Source of the DNA: an uncultured Verrucomicrobiales bacterium
GTDB lineage: Bacteria; Verrucomicrobiota; Verrucomicrobiia; Verrucomicrobiales; Akkermansiaceae
Length of the DNA stretch: 47,910 bases
Assembly (NCBI GenBank): GCA_905478925.1
Contig: CAJQKQ010000076.1
Location: forward strand, 1-47,910
Reading direction: 5' to 3'
In this document: positions 1 to 8,360 of the stretch, one piece after another
Numbering within the stretch: the first letter of the stretch is position 1
How the letters are laid out: every line of letters begins with the position of its first letter
Program-made: the position numbers and the translations under genes
Notes under the pieces: generated by a model
Database searches by the model: none
Seen by the model: only the letters and a program-made list of their open reading frames with translations
What the model was told of the DNA's origin: nothing

Positions 1-22
1 GCGACCGAAGATCGCCGCTAGA

Positions 23-1309
23 TTAGATTTCCGCGAGCGCTTCTTCGAAGACCGTGAGTGTATCGTCGAGGTCGGCCTCGGTGTGGGCGAGGGAAAGGAA
101 GCCGGTTTCGTAGGGGGAGGGGGCGATGTAGACGCCTTTGTCGAGGCAGGCCCAGAAGAACTTTTTGAAGAGTTCCATGTCCTGTTTCATGACGTCGTCG
201 ACGTTGACGATCTCGCGGTCGGTGAAGAACAGGCAGAACATGGATCCGACGCGGTTGATGCTGTGGGGGATGCCCTTTTTCGCCATTAGGGCGCGCAGGC
301 CGGTTTCGAAATGCAGGCCGAGTTGATCGAGGCGGGCGAAGCCGTCTGGGGTGCCGGCGGAGAGCTCACCGAGCTGGGTGAGGCCGGCGGCCATGGCGAG
401 CGGGTTGCCGGAAAGCGTGCCCGCCTGGTAGACGGGGCCGAGGGGGGCGAGCATGTCCATGACGTCTGCGCGGCCGCCGAAGGCTCCCACCGGGAGGCCA
501 CCGCCGATGACTTTTCCGAAGCAGGAAAGATCCGGGGTGATGTTTTCCAGCCCCTGCACGCCGGCCTTGCCGAGGCGAAAGCCGGTCATGACTTCGTCGA
601 AGATCAGCAGGGCTTCGTATTTCTTGGTGATTGAGGAAAGCAGATCGAGGTATCCGGGTTTCGGGAATACCAGGCCGGCGTTGGCGGGATAGGACTCGAC
701 GATGATCGCGGCGATTTGCTCGCCCATTTCCTCGAACAGCTTGGTGAGCGCTTCCGGGTCGTTGTAGGACAGGACGATGGTTTTTTCCGCGAACGATTTC
801 GGGACGCCCGCCGAATCCGGCTCGCCGTGGGTGAGTGCGCCGGAACCCGCGGCGACGAGTAGGGAATCGCTGTGTCCGTGGTAGCAGCCGTCGAACTTGA
901 CGATGTAATCGCGCTTTGTGAATCCACGAGCGAGGCGGATCGCGGACATCGTCGCCTCGGTGCCAGAGGAGGTCATGCGGACTTTTTCCACCGATGGCAC
1001 CCATTCGGTGATGGTTTTCGCCATGTCCACCTCGTGGGGATTCGGGATGCCGAAGGAAATTCCGTCCTTGGCGACTTGGTGGATGGCGTTGGTGACGGCA
1101 ACGGGGGCGTGGCCGAGGATGTTCGGCCCCCATGAGCCGATGTAATCGATGTAGGTTTTTCCGTCGATGTCGGTGATGCGGCAGCCCTTGGCACGGCGGA
1201 CGAAGAACGGTTCGCCATCGACGTTTTTGAAAGCGCGGACGGGGGAGTTCACACCGCCGGGAATGTATTGCTTGGCGACGGCGAAAAGTTTGCTGGAGAG
1301 ATTTGGCAC
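23..1309 (-). CDS. hemL: Glutamate-1-semialdehyde 2,1-aminomutase
   Basis: PLP-dependent enzyme that converts glutamate-1-semialdehyde to 5-aminolevulinate, the first committed product of tetrapyrrole synthesis by the C5 route. The N-terminal IPGGVNSPVRAF segment, the SSGTEATMSAIRLARG cofactor loop, DEVMTGFR and the PLP-lysine region GKVIGGGLPVGAFGG are all present, as is the late YQAGTLSGNPLAMAAG motif. I chose the GTG at 1309: it lies behind a GGGGGTG purine stretch and gives a normal-length protein of about 428 residues. An ATG at 1405 would add 32 residues unlike the family. It is divergent from the membrane-protein gene at 1468. Family assignment is secure; only the start is open. Confidence 0.96.
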   Translation of the reverse strand: MPNLSSKLFAVAKQYIPGGVNSPVRAFKNVDGEPFFVRRAKGCRITDIDGKTYIDYIGSWGPNILGHAPVAVTNAIHQVAKDGISFGIPNPHEVDMAKTITEWVPSVEKVRMTSSGTEATMSAIRLARGFTKRDYIVKFDGCYHGHSDSLLVAAGSGALTHGEPDSAGVPKSFAEKTIVLSYNDPEALTKLFEEMGEQIAAIIVESYPANAGLVFPKPGYLDLLSSITKKYEALLIFDEVMTGFRLGKAGVQGLENITPDLSCFGKVIGGGLPVGAFGGRADVMDMLAPLGPVYQAGTLSGNPLAMAAGLTQLGELSAGTPDGFARLDQLGLHFETGLRALMAKKGIPHSINRVGSMFCLFFTDREIVNVDDVMKQDMELFKKFFWACLDKGVYIAPSPYETGFLSLAHTEADLDDTLTVFEEALAEI

Positions 1310-1467
1310 GCCGCGACTTTCACCCCCCGGCTCCGAATTCTCAAGGGCCGAGATTGAACATTCGGTGCCCGTGGTCACTTCGGTCCATCCTTCGTTTGAT
1401 GGCAATGTGGAAGCGTTTGGGCTTTCAAGATCAAGCGGGGGCGTGTTTTCTCCCTGCTCAACCTCTC

Positions 1468-2256
1468 ATGACGACTGAAAAAGAAGCCCCCAAACCAGCA
1501 CAGGAGCATCCGCTCGCGAACATCCTGATCAACGTCTTGATCCCTGTCCTGGCGCTGAGCTACCTGAGCAAGGATCCAGCGATCCAGGAAATGCTCGGCA
1601 AGGCGGCGAAGCCCTGGCACATCGGCCCGCTCAAGGCGCTGGGCGTGGCGCTGGCGTTCCCGATCGGCTACGGAATCTGGTTTTTCGCGAAAACCAAGAA
1701 GATGAACTTTTTCTCCGGGCTCGGGTTGTTCTCCGTGCTGCTGACCGGCGGGCTGACGCTTTTCCTCTGGAACAAGGATGGCACCGTCAAGGAGCACGCC
1801 GCCGTGCTGTTCGGCTTGAAAGAGGCATCGATCCCGTTCGTGCTCGGGATCGCGATCGTCGCCTCGCACTGGTCGAAGACGCCGCTGTTGCGGACTTTCC
1901 TCTACAGCGATTCGATCTTCGACATCAACAAGATTGAAAACAAAGTCGCGGAGCTCGGCAAGCAGACCGATTACAGCAAGGTGCTGCTTAACGCGACGTT
2001 GCTGTTCTCGTTGTCATTTTTCGTGAGCACGCTGATGAACTTCGGCCTCGCGATGTATTTCCTGGGTGGCCTCGATCATGCGGCGCCTGATGCAATGTCG
2101 GACTACAACGAGAAGGTGGCGAAGGTGACGGGATGGGGCTTTGTGGTGATCGGGGTGCCGATCATGGCCTTCCTGTTCTTCACGTTGAAGCGCCTGCTCA
2201 GCGGCCTGCGCGGACTCACCGGTCTCAACGACGACGAGCTGATGATGCCCAGGTGA
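1468..2256 (+). CDS. VC0807-type multi-pass membrane protein
   Basis: A membrane protein of 262 residues starting at an ATG that reads MTTEKEAPKPAQEHPLANIL. About six hydrophobic segments are visible, including LINVLIPVLALSYL, ALGVALAFPIGYGIWF, GLFSVLLTGGLTLFLW and a C-terminal GFVVIGVPIMAFLFF. The pattern of an N-terminal LIN-LxPxLxLS helix, a GPLxAL..AFPxGYG helix and a KEAxIPxxLG helix recalls the VC0807 family, whose function is unknown; this is recollection of the family, not a search result. An upstream in-frame extension to 1303 overlaps hemL and looks non-coding. It stands alone, convergent with the pterin dehydratase gene. Confidence 0.75.
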   Translation: MTTEKEAPKPAQEHPLANILINVLIPVLALSYLSKDPAIQEMLGKAAKPWHIGPLKALGVALAFPIGYGIWFFAKTKKMNFFSGLGLFSVLLTGGLTLFLWNKDGTVKEHAAVLFGLKEASIPFVLGIAIVASHWSKTPLLRTFLYSDSIFDINKIENKVAELGKQTDYSKVLLNATLLFSLSFFVSTLMNFGLAMYFLGGLDHAAPDAMSDYNEKVAKVTGWGFVVIGVPIMAFLFFTLKRLLSGLRGLTGLNDDELMMPR

Positions 2257-2257
2257 G

Positions 2258-2290
2258 TAAATTCTAAATTCTAAAATTCAAACTCTAAGG
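2258..2290. repeat. AT-rich CTAAATT-type short repeat (copy 1)
   Basis: A 33-bp AT-rich stretch made of degenerate CTAAATT/CTAAAATTC units just after the VC0807-type gene. Related stretches lie at 15193, 20243, 22033 and 35687. Unlike the other four, this copy is not next to a start codon. Confidence 0.5.
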
Positions 2291-2303
2291 AAGACGGGGC
2301 ATG

Positions 2304-2330
2304 AAAAAACCCGGGCATTGCGCCCGGGTT
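2304..2330 (-). terminator. Rho-independent terminator of the pterin dehydratase gene
   Basis: Perfect 9-bp stem AACCCGGGC / GCCCGGGTT with a 5-nt loop. On the minus strand it is followed by a run of six T, 29 bp after the stop of the dehydratase gene. Confidence 0.85.
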
Positions 2331-2358
2331 GGGAAAAGCGGGTTTCGCCGCAGATGGA

Positions 2359-2643
2359 TCAGTCGAGGACGTTGTCGATGCGCTGGGCGAGTTGGATGTC
2401 GAGGTCGGTGACACCGCCGACATCGTGGGTGGTGAGCTTGAGCGTAACTTTGGTGTATTTGACGGAGATGTCGGGGTGGTGCTGTGCCTCCTCGGCGATC
2501 TCACCGACAACGGCTACGAAATCGATTCCCTCCATGAATTCTTCGAACTCGATGCTGCGGGTGATATACGTCTTCTCCTGCTCCCACTCCGGGCATTTCT
2601 TGAGGGCAACGGCGAGTTCTTCTTGTGCTAGCAAATCTGACAT
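2359..2643 (-). CDS. 4a-hydroxytetrahydrobiopterin dehydratase (PCD/DCoH family)
   Basis: A 94-residue protein with the pterin-4a-carbinolamine dehydratase fold. The W of CPEWEQE, the central HHPDISVKY signature carrying the catalytic histidines, and the conserved LTTHDVGGVTDLDIQLAQRID tail are visible. Family members dehydrate 4a-hydroxy-tetrahydropterin formed by aromatic amino-acid hydroxylases; many bacterial members also serve other pterin pathways. No phenylalanine hydroxylase is nearby, so the partner is unknown. Start taken at the ATG reading MSDLLAQEE; an in-frame upstream extension is rich in Arg/Pro and does not look coding. A strong terminator follows. Confidence 0.93.
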   Translation of the reverse strand: MSDLLAQEELAVALKKCPEWEQEKTYITRSIEFEEFMEGIDFVAVVGEIAEEAQHHPDISVKYTKVTLKLTTHDVGGVTDLDIQLAQRIDNVLD

Positions 2644-2797
2644 GGATGGGTTGGTTCGGTGATGAGTTCGGGCAAAGATTTGAAGGTTGCTCTCCGGGTT
2701 GGCAAGCCCGTCTTTGAAGTTTCTTGGGTATGGTGGCGCCCTTCCGGAAGCCATCTTGCAGTTTGCAAAAAAGCTGGCTGCGTGCCAAATTGAAAAT

Positions 2798-3241
2798 ATG
2801 AAAAAACTTTTTCCCGCAGTCGGTGTCGTGCTTGTCGCATTGTTCGCAGTTTCGTGTGCTCCAAAAACCCCCTCCTACCGGATTTCGCAGCGGCCTGAGG
2901 CCTACGAGCGCCTTAGCGAAAAGCACAAGCAGCTCGTCAGCAAAGGTGAGATCGCGGAGGGCATGGAAAAGGCTGCCGTGGCGTTGGCATGGGGCAGCCC
3001 GTCGGATCAGGTGGAGGGGCTCCGCAAGGGCAAGCGAATGGATCGCTGGGATTACCGCAGCTCGAAGCCGGTGGTGACCAATAATATCTACGGTGGCTAC
3101 GGATACGGAGGTTACGGCCCCTACCGCTATTCAGGGATCGGCGCCAGCTTCGGCCCCCAGGTAACCTACGTGCCCTACCGCAAGGCCACCGTGTGGTTCA
3201 TCAACGGGCGGGTGGAAGAGTGGCAGCGCGAGGCGAGGTGA
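2798..3241 (+). CDS. Small secreted lipoprotein, WGxP motif
   Basis: 147 residues. The N-terminus (MKK, hydrophobic core, then FAVSC) is a lipoprotein signal with the lipidated Cys at about residue 20. The middle part AAVALAWGSPSD..RKGKRMDRWDY resembles the WGxP/W-Y pattern of small outer-membrane-associated lipoproteins of the SmpA/OmlA type, but the match is too short to name a family. A Gly/Tyr-rich segment (YGGYGYGGYGPYRY) follows, and the C-terminus has a WFINGRVEEW strand. It is divergent from the dehydratase gene and followed by a MITE-like element. Function unknown; an envelope location is well supported. Confidence 0.85.
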   Translation: MKKLFPAVGVVLVALFAVSCAPKTPSYRISQRPEAYERLSEKHKQLVSKGEIAEGMEKAAVALAWGSPSDQVEGLRKGKRMDRWDYRSSKPVVTNNIYGGYGYGGYGPYRYSGIGASFGPQVTYVPYRKATVWFINGRVEEWQREAR

Positions 3242-3261
3242 TTTTTTGTCTGCTCCGGAAG

Positions 3262-3458
3262 TGGGGTGATTTTTATCGGTGTTTCCCACACGGAAGTGAG
3301 ATCCCGGGGGGGAATGCCGTGTCTTGCCGTGGCTTCACTCCCTTTTCTGAGATACGGCGCTTGCGTTTTTTGATCAGGGCTGACCGAGCCGGATCCGCCC
3401 TACCATGATTGAATGGCTTGGGCTGCGTCAGGCGAATACACCGATAAAAATCACACTC
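3262..3458 (+). mobile_element. MITE-like element family A, copy 1 (197 bp)
   Basis: Non-coding element bounded by inverted ends: GTGATTTTTATCGGTGT at 3266-3282 is the exact complement of 3438-3454. It is flanked by a 9-bp direct repeat CTCCGGAAG at 3253-3261 and 3459-3467, which looks like a target-site duplication. Its right half, containing GATCAGGGCTGACCGAGCC, matches copies at 22650 and 28781. It ends 64 bp before the L,D-transpeptidase start codon. Confidence 0.8.
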
Positions 3459-3521
3459 CTCCGGAAGCGTTGGCTTGCCTTTTCCGCGCCGCGTTTCAAA
3501 GTTGCCCAATACGAATACAAT

Positions 3522-4199
3522 ATGAAGATACGCACAATTTTGATATGGGCGGTGGCAGGCTTGGGTGCCGCCGGATTCAGTTCCTGCTCGATGAATACTG
3601 CCGGTGGGGGGCTGAGTTCCTACCAAGCCTACGACAGGCCGGCGAAGCTGCCGAAGAACCCTTCCGCTGTGAAAGTGAAAGTCTCGCTCAGCAAACAGCG
3701 GGTTTACGTGATGGAGGGTGGCGAGATGCTGATGGCGATGCCGGTATCCGTTGGTAAGTCCAGTTCCCCGACCCCTTCCGGAAGTTTTCGCATCAAGAGC
3801 AAGAACAAGTTCTACCGAGCCAACACCCACGGCTACGCATACAAGGGGAAACGGGCCAAGAAGGCCTACCTGAGCAAGAAACCATCCGGCTGGTCGTTCA
3901 AGGGCACGCCGATGCCATACTGGTGCGAGTTCAAGACCGCCTACGGCTTCCATACCGGCTGGGTCAAGCACTCGCCCTGTACCCACGGCTGCATCCGCAT
4001 GCATGAAAACCTTTCACCGAAATTCTTCCGCTTGGTTTCCGTCGGCACCCCGGTGAGCATTTCCTACTCGCAGTCTGAGGACGCAAAATGGGCGAACATG
4101 ACCCTTTCTCCAGATGCTGGGCCGCTGCCTGACTATCCAACCTCGACGTATCTCAGCGACGACTATTTCAGTCACCACAAGACGCCGAAGTACGACTGA
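3522..4199 (+). CDS. L,D-transpeptidase (YkuD domain) lipoprotein
   Basis: 225-residue envelope protein. The N-terminus is a signal sequence ending FSSC, so it is probably lipidated at about residue 20. The YkuD domain starts near residue 48 (VKVKVSLSKQRVYVMEGGEM). It includes PTPSGSFRI and the catalytic HTGWVKHSPCTHGCIRMH motif, with the nucleophilic Cys in HGCIRMH. Family members form 3-3 peptidoglycan cross-links or attach proteins to peptidoglycan. Start is the ATG at 3522; the 39 codons upstream in frame belong to the MITE-like element, not to this protein. It is followed by a short terminator hairpin. Confidence 0.92.
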   Translation: MKIRTILIWAVAGLGAAGFSSCSMNTAGGGLSSYQAYDRPAKLPKNPSAVKVKVSLSKQRVYVMEGGEMLMAMPVSVGKSSSPTPSGSFRIKSKNKFYRANTHGYAYKGKRAKKAYLSKKPSGWSFKGTPMPYWCEFKTAYGFHTGWVKHSPCTHGCIRMHENLSPKFFRLVSVGTPVSISYSQSEDAKWANMTLSPDAGPLPDYPTSTYLSDDYFSHHKTPKYD

Positions 4200-4204
4200 C
4201 ATTG

Positions 4205-4224
4205 ATCTCCGACCGGAGATTTTT
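4205..4224 (+). terminator. Putative terminator of the L,D-transpeptidase gene
   Basis: 6-bp stem ATCTCC / GGAGAT with a 4-nt loop followed by TTTTC, six bases after the stop codon. Confidence 0.65.
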
Positions 4225-4276
4225 CGGAATCATCTTGCATGGGCGGAGTAACGGTCGCCTTGTGTATGCATAGTTT

Positions 4277-5155
4277 ATGAGGAAATTTTCAGGAATACTG
4301 ACCCACCCGGGAAGCGCGCATAAGGATGAGTTCCTTGCGTGTTGCCTTCTGGTTGCCACCAACGAGGTTACCATTTCGCGCCGCGAGCCGAAGCAGGATG
4401 ATCTCGATGATCCGTCTGTGGCCGTCGTCGATGTCGGCGGCGAGCACGATCCGGCGCGTGGCAATTTCGATCACCACCAGTTCCCCAAGGATCATCCGCC
4501 AACCTGCTCGCTGAGCTTGGTGCTGATGGATCTCGGCCTCTACGAGGACGCACAGAAGTATTGCGACTGGCTGGAGGTCGCCGAGTGGTTCGACACCCGC
4601 GGTCCGCAGGAAACGGCGGCATGGCTCGGTGTCGAGCGGGAGCTCCTATCGAAGCTCAACTCGACCATCGACCTCACGCTCCTGCGCCGCTTCGCCGGCA
4701 TGTCGGAGATCCGTCCCGGTGAACCGATGTGGGAGGTCATGAAATGGATAGGCGGAGACCTGATCGGCTACCTGAGATCCCTGCGTGAGAAGCTCAATGA
4801 GATCGCACGCATCTGCGAGATCTGGGAGATCGACCATCCGGAGGAAAATTTCAGGGTGCTGTTCCTGCCGCGCTCGGAAAACCTGTCGGACGATGCCTCG
4901 GCGGGTCTCGCCAGATATGCCGCCGGACTTTCCGAGGATCAGCGGGTGACCGGTATGGTCTATCCGGATCGGCGCGGGGCAGGCTTCGCCCTTTCTCGTT
5001 TCAACGATCACCTCGGCTTTGATTTCACCCGTGTTGGCGACGAGCCGGATGTCCATTTCGCACATGCCCGTGGCTTCGTGGCAAAGGTCACCGCCACCGA
5101 TCCGGCGAGGATACGGGAATTGCTCGAAAAGAGCTGGAAGCCAATCGGTTCGTGA
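4277..5155 (+). CDS. MYG1 family (DHH-like) protein
   Basis: 292 residues with the metal-site motifs of the MYG1/UPF0160 family: THPGSAHKDEFLA at the N-terminus, VVDVGGEHDPARGNFDHHQ at about 50-68, and the C-terminal HARGFVAKV region. The family is related to DHH phosphoesterases, and eukaryotic MYG1 is described as a 3'-5' RNA exonuclease. A nuclease or phosphoesterase role is therefore likely but not shown here. The next gene, 31 bp downstream, encodes a YhaM-like 3'-5' exoribonuclease, so the two may form a small RNA-turnover operon. Start ATG at 4277 places the first motif at the usual distance. Confidence 0.88.
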   Translation: MRKFSGILTHPGSAHKDEFLACCLLVATNEVTISRREPKQDDLDDPSVAVVDVGGEHDPARGNFDHHQFPKDHPPTCSLSLVLMDLGLYEDAQKYCDWLEVAEWFDTRGPQETAAWLGVERELLSKLNSTIDLTLLRRFAGMSEIRPGEPMWEVMKWIGGDLIGYLRSLREKLNEIARICEIWEIDHPEENFRVLFLPRSENLSDDASAGLARYAAGLSEDQRVTGMVYPDRRGAGFALSRFNDHLGFDFTRVGDEPDVHFAHARGFVAKVTATDPARIRELLEKSWKPIGS

Positions 5156-5186
5156 CATGGCCGGGTGAGCTGCGCAGCTTTTGGTA

Positions 5187-6251
5187 ATGAGCGTGATCTC
5201 GATTTCGAGCTTGAAGGAACAGGCGGGAGAGGTGCCTTTAATCGCATCCGTGTTGGCGCAGCTCCAGGCTCGGACTGTGAAATCCACCAAGGGCGGTAAG
5301 CCGTATTTCGATCTCACCTTTGCGGATGCGACGGGTTCCCTGAACCTCAAGGTCTGGTCGGACAGCCCCCTGCACTCGGAGGCCGGGAGCCTGCCGCTGA
5401 ACACCATCGTCAGGCTCGAGGGCGAGTGGACGCAGAACCAATACGGCGTCAACGGCAGCGCTGTCAGCTGGAAGCAGCTCGAAGATGCGGGTATCGCTGA
5501 TTTCCTGGCCGGCGATCCGATTGTCAGGAAAAAACAGGAAAAGGATTTCGCCGATATCACGGTGCTCTGCGGAAGTATGGCCGACCTGCGCCTGAAAAAG
5601 CTCTGCAGCCATTTTTTCGAAACGATGGGGGACAGGTTCCGGCGCACCGCCGCGGCACGCAAGAACCACCACGCGCGCCGCGGCGGGCTGGTCGAGCACG
5701 TCGCCCAGATGATGCGCTCCGCGGATGCGATCTCCGGGATCTACCCGGAGCTCAACCGCGACCTGATGATCGCCGGGGTGCTGTTCCACGATTGCGGGAA
5801 GCTCTGGGAAAACACCTATCCAGAGGACGGCTTCGGTCAGATCCACTCGAAATACGGCGAGATGCTCGGCCATATCCCGCTCGGCATCGAGCTGGTCAAC
5901 AAGCTCTGGCACGGCCTGATTGATGCCGGAGGGTTCGAGGGATTCTCTGCCTGCAAGCCCTCCACCGAGGATGTCCGCCTGCACCTGCTCCACCTCATCG
6001 GCAGTCACCACGGGCAGCTGGAATTCGGCTCACCCGTCCTGCCGAAAACCCCCGAGGCCTACGCCCTCCACTACATCGACAATCTCGATGCGAAGATGGA
6101 GATGCTCCGCGACGCCTACCCGCAGGCCAACGAAGTCGCCCCGGGCATCTACGACAGAATCTTTCCACTCCCCACGAATCTGATCAAGCCGCTGGGGGAG
6201 TTCGAGATGGTGGAGAAGACTGGGGAAGCCGAGGTGGAGGAATCTGTGTGA
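5187..6251 (+). CDS. YhaM-type 3'-5' exoribonuclease (OB fold + HD domain)
   Basis: 354 residues. The N-terminal part (about 10-110) is an OB-fold nucleic-acid-binding domain: KPYFDLTFADATGSLNLKVWSD, then LPLNTIVRLEGEW. The C-terminal part is an HD metal-dependent phosphohydrolase domain with HARRGGLVEHV, the GVLFHDCGKLWE HD pair, LLHLIGSHHG and LHYIDNLDAKM. This domain order is that of YhaM/CBF1, which degrades single-stranded RNA or DNA from the 3' end. The ATG at 5187 is the natural start; a TTG two codons upstream is less likely. Probably co-transcribed with the MYG1-like gene. Confidence 0.9.
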   Translation: MSVISISSLKEQAGEVPLIASVLAQLQARTVKSTKGGKPYFDLTFADATGSLNLKVWSDSPLHSEAGSLPLNTIVRLEGEWTQNQYGVNGSAVSWKQLEDAGIADFLAGDPIVRKKQEKDFADITVLCGSMADLRLKKLCSHFFETMGDRFRRTAAARKNHHARRGGLVEHVAQMMRSADAISGIYPELNRDLMIAGVLFHDCGKLWENTYPEDGFGQIHSKYGEMLGHIPLGIELVNKLWHGLIDAGGFEGFSACKPSTEDVRLHLLHLIGSHHGQLEFGSPVLPKTPEAYALHYIDNLDAKMEMLRDAYPQANEVAPGIYDRIFPLPTNLIKPLGEFEMVEKTGEAEVEESV

Positions 6252-6431
6252 TCCGTCACATTGGGGCATTTTCTTCGAGAGGCCGCGTGTGCATTCGTTT
6301 AACCCCTTGCCACCGAGGATGGGTGGGTGCGGAAAAGTGGAAATTGTAGGCGCCGTCTGGGTGTTTTCCCCAAGCTGCGGGCGGATTGTTGCTCGACCTT
6401 GGTGATGTGTTGATAGGATGCTGGCAGCATC

Positions 6432-6707
6432 ATGATGGGGTTAGGGATATTCCAGTATTTTTTGGTTTGGGTGCTGATGGCAGGCGGGGGACGTGCGGAT
6501 CAGTCTGTGGCACGAAGGATGAATGAGGAGTGTCTTGAGGCAATCCGGAGGGATTTCCCGGCGCCGACGGTGCATTCGAGAAACCTGTACCATAGCTCTG
6601 CAGCGATGTATGACGCATGGGCGGCGTATGATCCGGTGGCGGTGTTTTCGGATCCGACCGCGGTGGGGGAGCGGAGGTTTTACCGGGTGGTGCGGGTGGC
6701 TCCGTGA
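6432..6707 (+). pseudogene. Truncated haloperoxidase-like gene, N-terminal fragment
   Basis: 91 codons. A signal peptide (MGLGIFQYFLVWVLMAGGGRA) is followed by SVARRMNEECLEAIRRDFPAPTVHSRNLYHSSAAMYDAWAAYDPVA. That order (RxxNExxLEAIRRDxPxPTVHARNLxHxSAAMxDAWAAYDP) is how I remember the N-terminus of large secreted proteins related to vanadium haloperoxidases and acid phosphatases, normally several hundred residues long. Here the frame closes after 91 codons and the convergent SLC13 gene begins 37 bp later, so the catalytic C-terminal part is gone. Most likely a deletion remnant; a short functional secreted peptide is possible but unlikely. The family name is inference. Confidence 0.55.
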
Positions 6708-6744
6708 GGGTTTGCGTTCTAAACGTCCCCGGCTCCGGCATGGA

Positions 6745-8103
6745 TCAGAACAGGATCAGCGACATTGCGGTGATGAGGATGATGAAGAGGAGGTTCAGGA
6801 CGAAGCCTGCCCTCAGCATGACCGGCTGGGGGATGCGGCCGGTGGCGTAGACGATGGCGTTGGGCGGGGTGCCGACCGGGAGCATGAAGGCGCAGGAGGC
6901 GGCGAGAGCGAGGGGCAGGATGAGCTGTGCGGCGGGGAGATCGAATTCCTTGGCCATGGAATAGAAGATCGGGACGAGGAGGGCGGCGCTGGCGGTGTTG
7001 CTGGAGAGCTCGGTGAGGAAGACGACGAAGGTCACCACGGCGGCGATGAGAGCCCAGAGCGGCCAAGTGTCGATGGCACCGCCGAGCAGCCTTGCCATGA
7101 AGAGGCTGGTTCCGGAGCTGCCGAGTATGCCGCTGAGGGCGAGTCCGCCGCCGAAAAGGAAGAGCACGCCCCAATCGGTTCCGCGGTCGATTTCCTGCCA
7201 GGTGACCACCCGGCTGGCGGCGAGCAGTGCGGCGGCGGCGAGAGCGATCCAAGTATCGATGTCGGCGATGCTCATGATTCGTCCGAGCTGCGAGCTGCAG
7301 ATCCACGACATGGCGGTGAGTGCGAAGATCGCGAGGGTGAGCTTGCGCGGGACTGTCCACAGGAAAGGTTCGTCCCGGATGGAGATGCTGCCGGCTGCGG
7401 TTTCCGAGGGTTTCAGCAGCAGGCGGAGGGTGAAGATCATCGCGGGGAGCAGGACGAGAACCGCCGGGATGCCGAAGACCATCCATTCAGAAAATCCGAT
7501 GCCGAGCTGCTTCGCGGCGATCCCGTTGGGCGGGCTGCCAACGATGGTGCCGAGGCCGCCGATGCTTGCGGAGTAGGCGAGGCCGAGCAGGAGGAAATGG
7601 GAGTTGTTGGCCATTGCCCCATCGGCCTTGAAGCGGCCGAGTATGCCTAAAGCCAGAGGGATCATCATCGCGATGGTGGCGGTGTTGCTCATCCACATGG
7701 AAAGCAGGGCGGTGGCGGTGAAAAGCAGGATGGAAACGGGAATGAACCGGCCTTTCCCGAGGCGGGCCAGTTTTTCCGCGATCCATCGGTCCAGCCCCTG
7801 CGCTGAAAGGGCGGAGGCGAGCGCGAAGCCGCCGAAGAACAGGAAGATCGGCGGCGCGGCGAAGGAGGCGAGCGATTCCCTGACGCCCGAGAGACCCATT
7901 GCTGCACCGAGCACCGGCACGAGCAGGGCGGTGACGGCGAGCGGCATGGCTTCCGTCATCCAGAGGAAAGCGATGCAGGCAAAGAAGGCCAGTCCAAGGC
8001 GGATTTTCGCGGGATCAAGCCCCTGCAGCGCCACGGAATCCGGTGGCAAGGGCAGCAGAAATGCGATGGCGAGGAGGAGGATGATGCCGATGGCGATCTT
8101 CAT
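6745..8103 (-). CDS. SLC13/DASS family anion:sodium symporter
   Basis: 452-residue inner-membrane transporter with about 11-12 hydrophobic segments. Diagnostic motifs are FLWMTEAMPLAVTALLVP near residue 50, the first SNT-type hairpin MWMSNTATIAMMIPLALGI (about 150-170), and the symmetric second one FLTELSSNTASAALLVPI (about 370). These SNT motifs bind sodium and the carboxylate/anion in family members, which import dicarboxylates, citrate or sulfate; the substrate cannot be read from the sequence. Length and start (MKIAIGIILLL) are typical. It is a single-gene unit convergent with the truncated haloperoxidase-like fragment. Confidence 0.92.
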   Translation of the reverse strand: MKIAIGIILLLAIAFLLPLPPDSVALQGLDPAKIRLGLAFFACIAFLWMTEAMPLAVTALLVPVLGAAMGLSGVRESLASFAAPPIFLFFGGFALASALSAQGLDRWIAEKLARLGKGRFIPVSILLFTATALLSMWMSNTATIAMMIPLALGILGRFKADGAMANNSHFLLLGLAYSASIGGLGTIVGSPPNGIAAKQLGIGFSEWMVFGIPAVLVLLPAMIFTLRLLLKPSETAAGSISIRDEPFLWTVPRKLTLAIFALTAMSWICSSQLGRIMSIADIDTWIALAAAALLAASRVVTWQEIDRGTDWGVLFLFGGGLALSGILGSSGTSLFMARLLGGAIDTWPLWALIAAVVTFVVFLTELSSNTASAALLVPIFYSMAKEFDLPAAQLILPLALAASCAFMLPVGTPPNAIVYATGRIPQPVMLRAGFVLNLLFIILITAMSLILF

Positions 8104-8159
8104 TTTTATGATTCAACACCGCTTTCGGGTCTGTGGACAAGGCTGCTGACCAGGGGGAT

Positions 8160-8298
8160 TTGCCGCAAAGGCGCAACGAGTCGCAAAGGGACGCGGAGGA
8201 AGAGAATTTCAATTTGAAGAGGCAAGCCAAGGTGCTAATTTTCAGAGGATCGGCTTTGCGCCCCTTTGCTACCTCTGCGCCTTTGCGGTGAAGAATAG
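8160..8298. repeat. CGCAAAG-type inverted repeat pair
   Basis: A left arm (about 8162-8200) with GCCGCAAAGGCGCAACG and TCGCAAAGGGACGC faces a right arm (about 8254-8290) with GCTTTGCGCCCCTTTGC and CTGCGCCTTTGCGG. Together they can form a long imperfect hairpin between the SLC13 and TPR genes. Related arms occur at 10943, 20290, 38673 and 38893. Confidence 0.6.
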
Positions 8299-8360
8299 TT
8301 TTTACCAGCGGGAACATCAAATTTGACGAGGCCGGGAATTTTCGTCAGTCTGCCGGAACG

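Noticed and set aside
1303..1467. An upstream extension of the VC0807-type gene
   Set aside because: It overlaps hemL, is rich in Arg/Pro and lacks a start signal; the ATG at 1468 fits better.
6523..7650. A long plus-strand frame of 375 codons
   Set aside because: It lies antisense to the SLC13 transporter and has the biased composition of a shadow frame.
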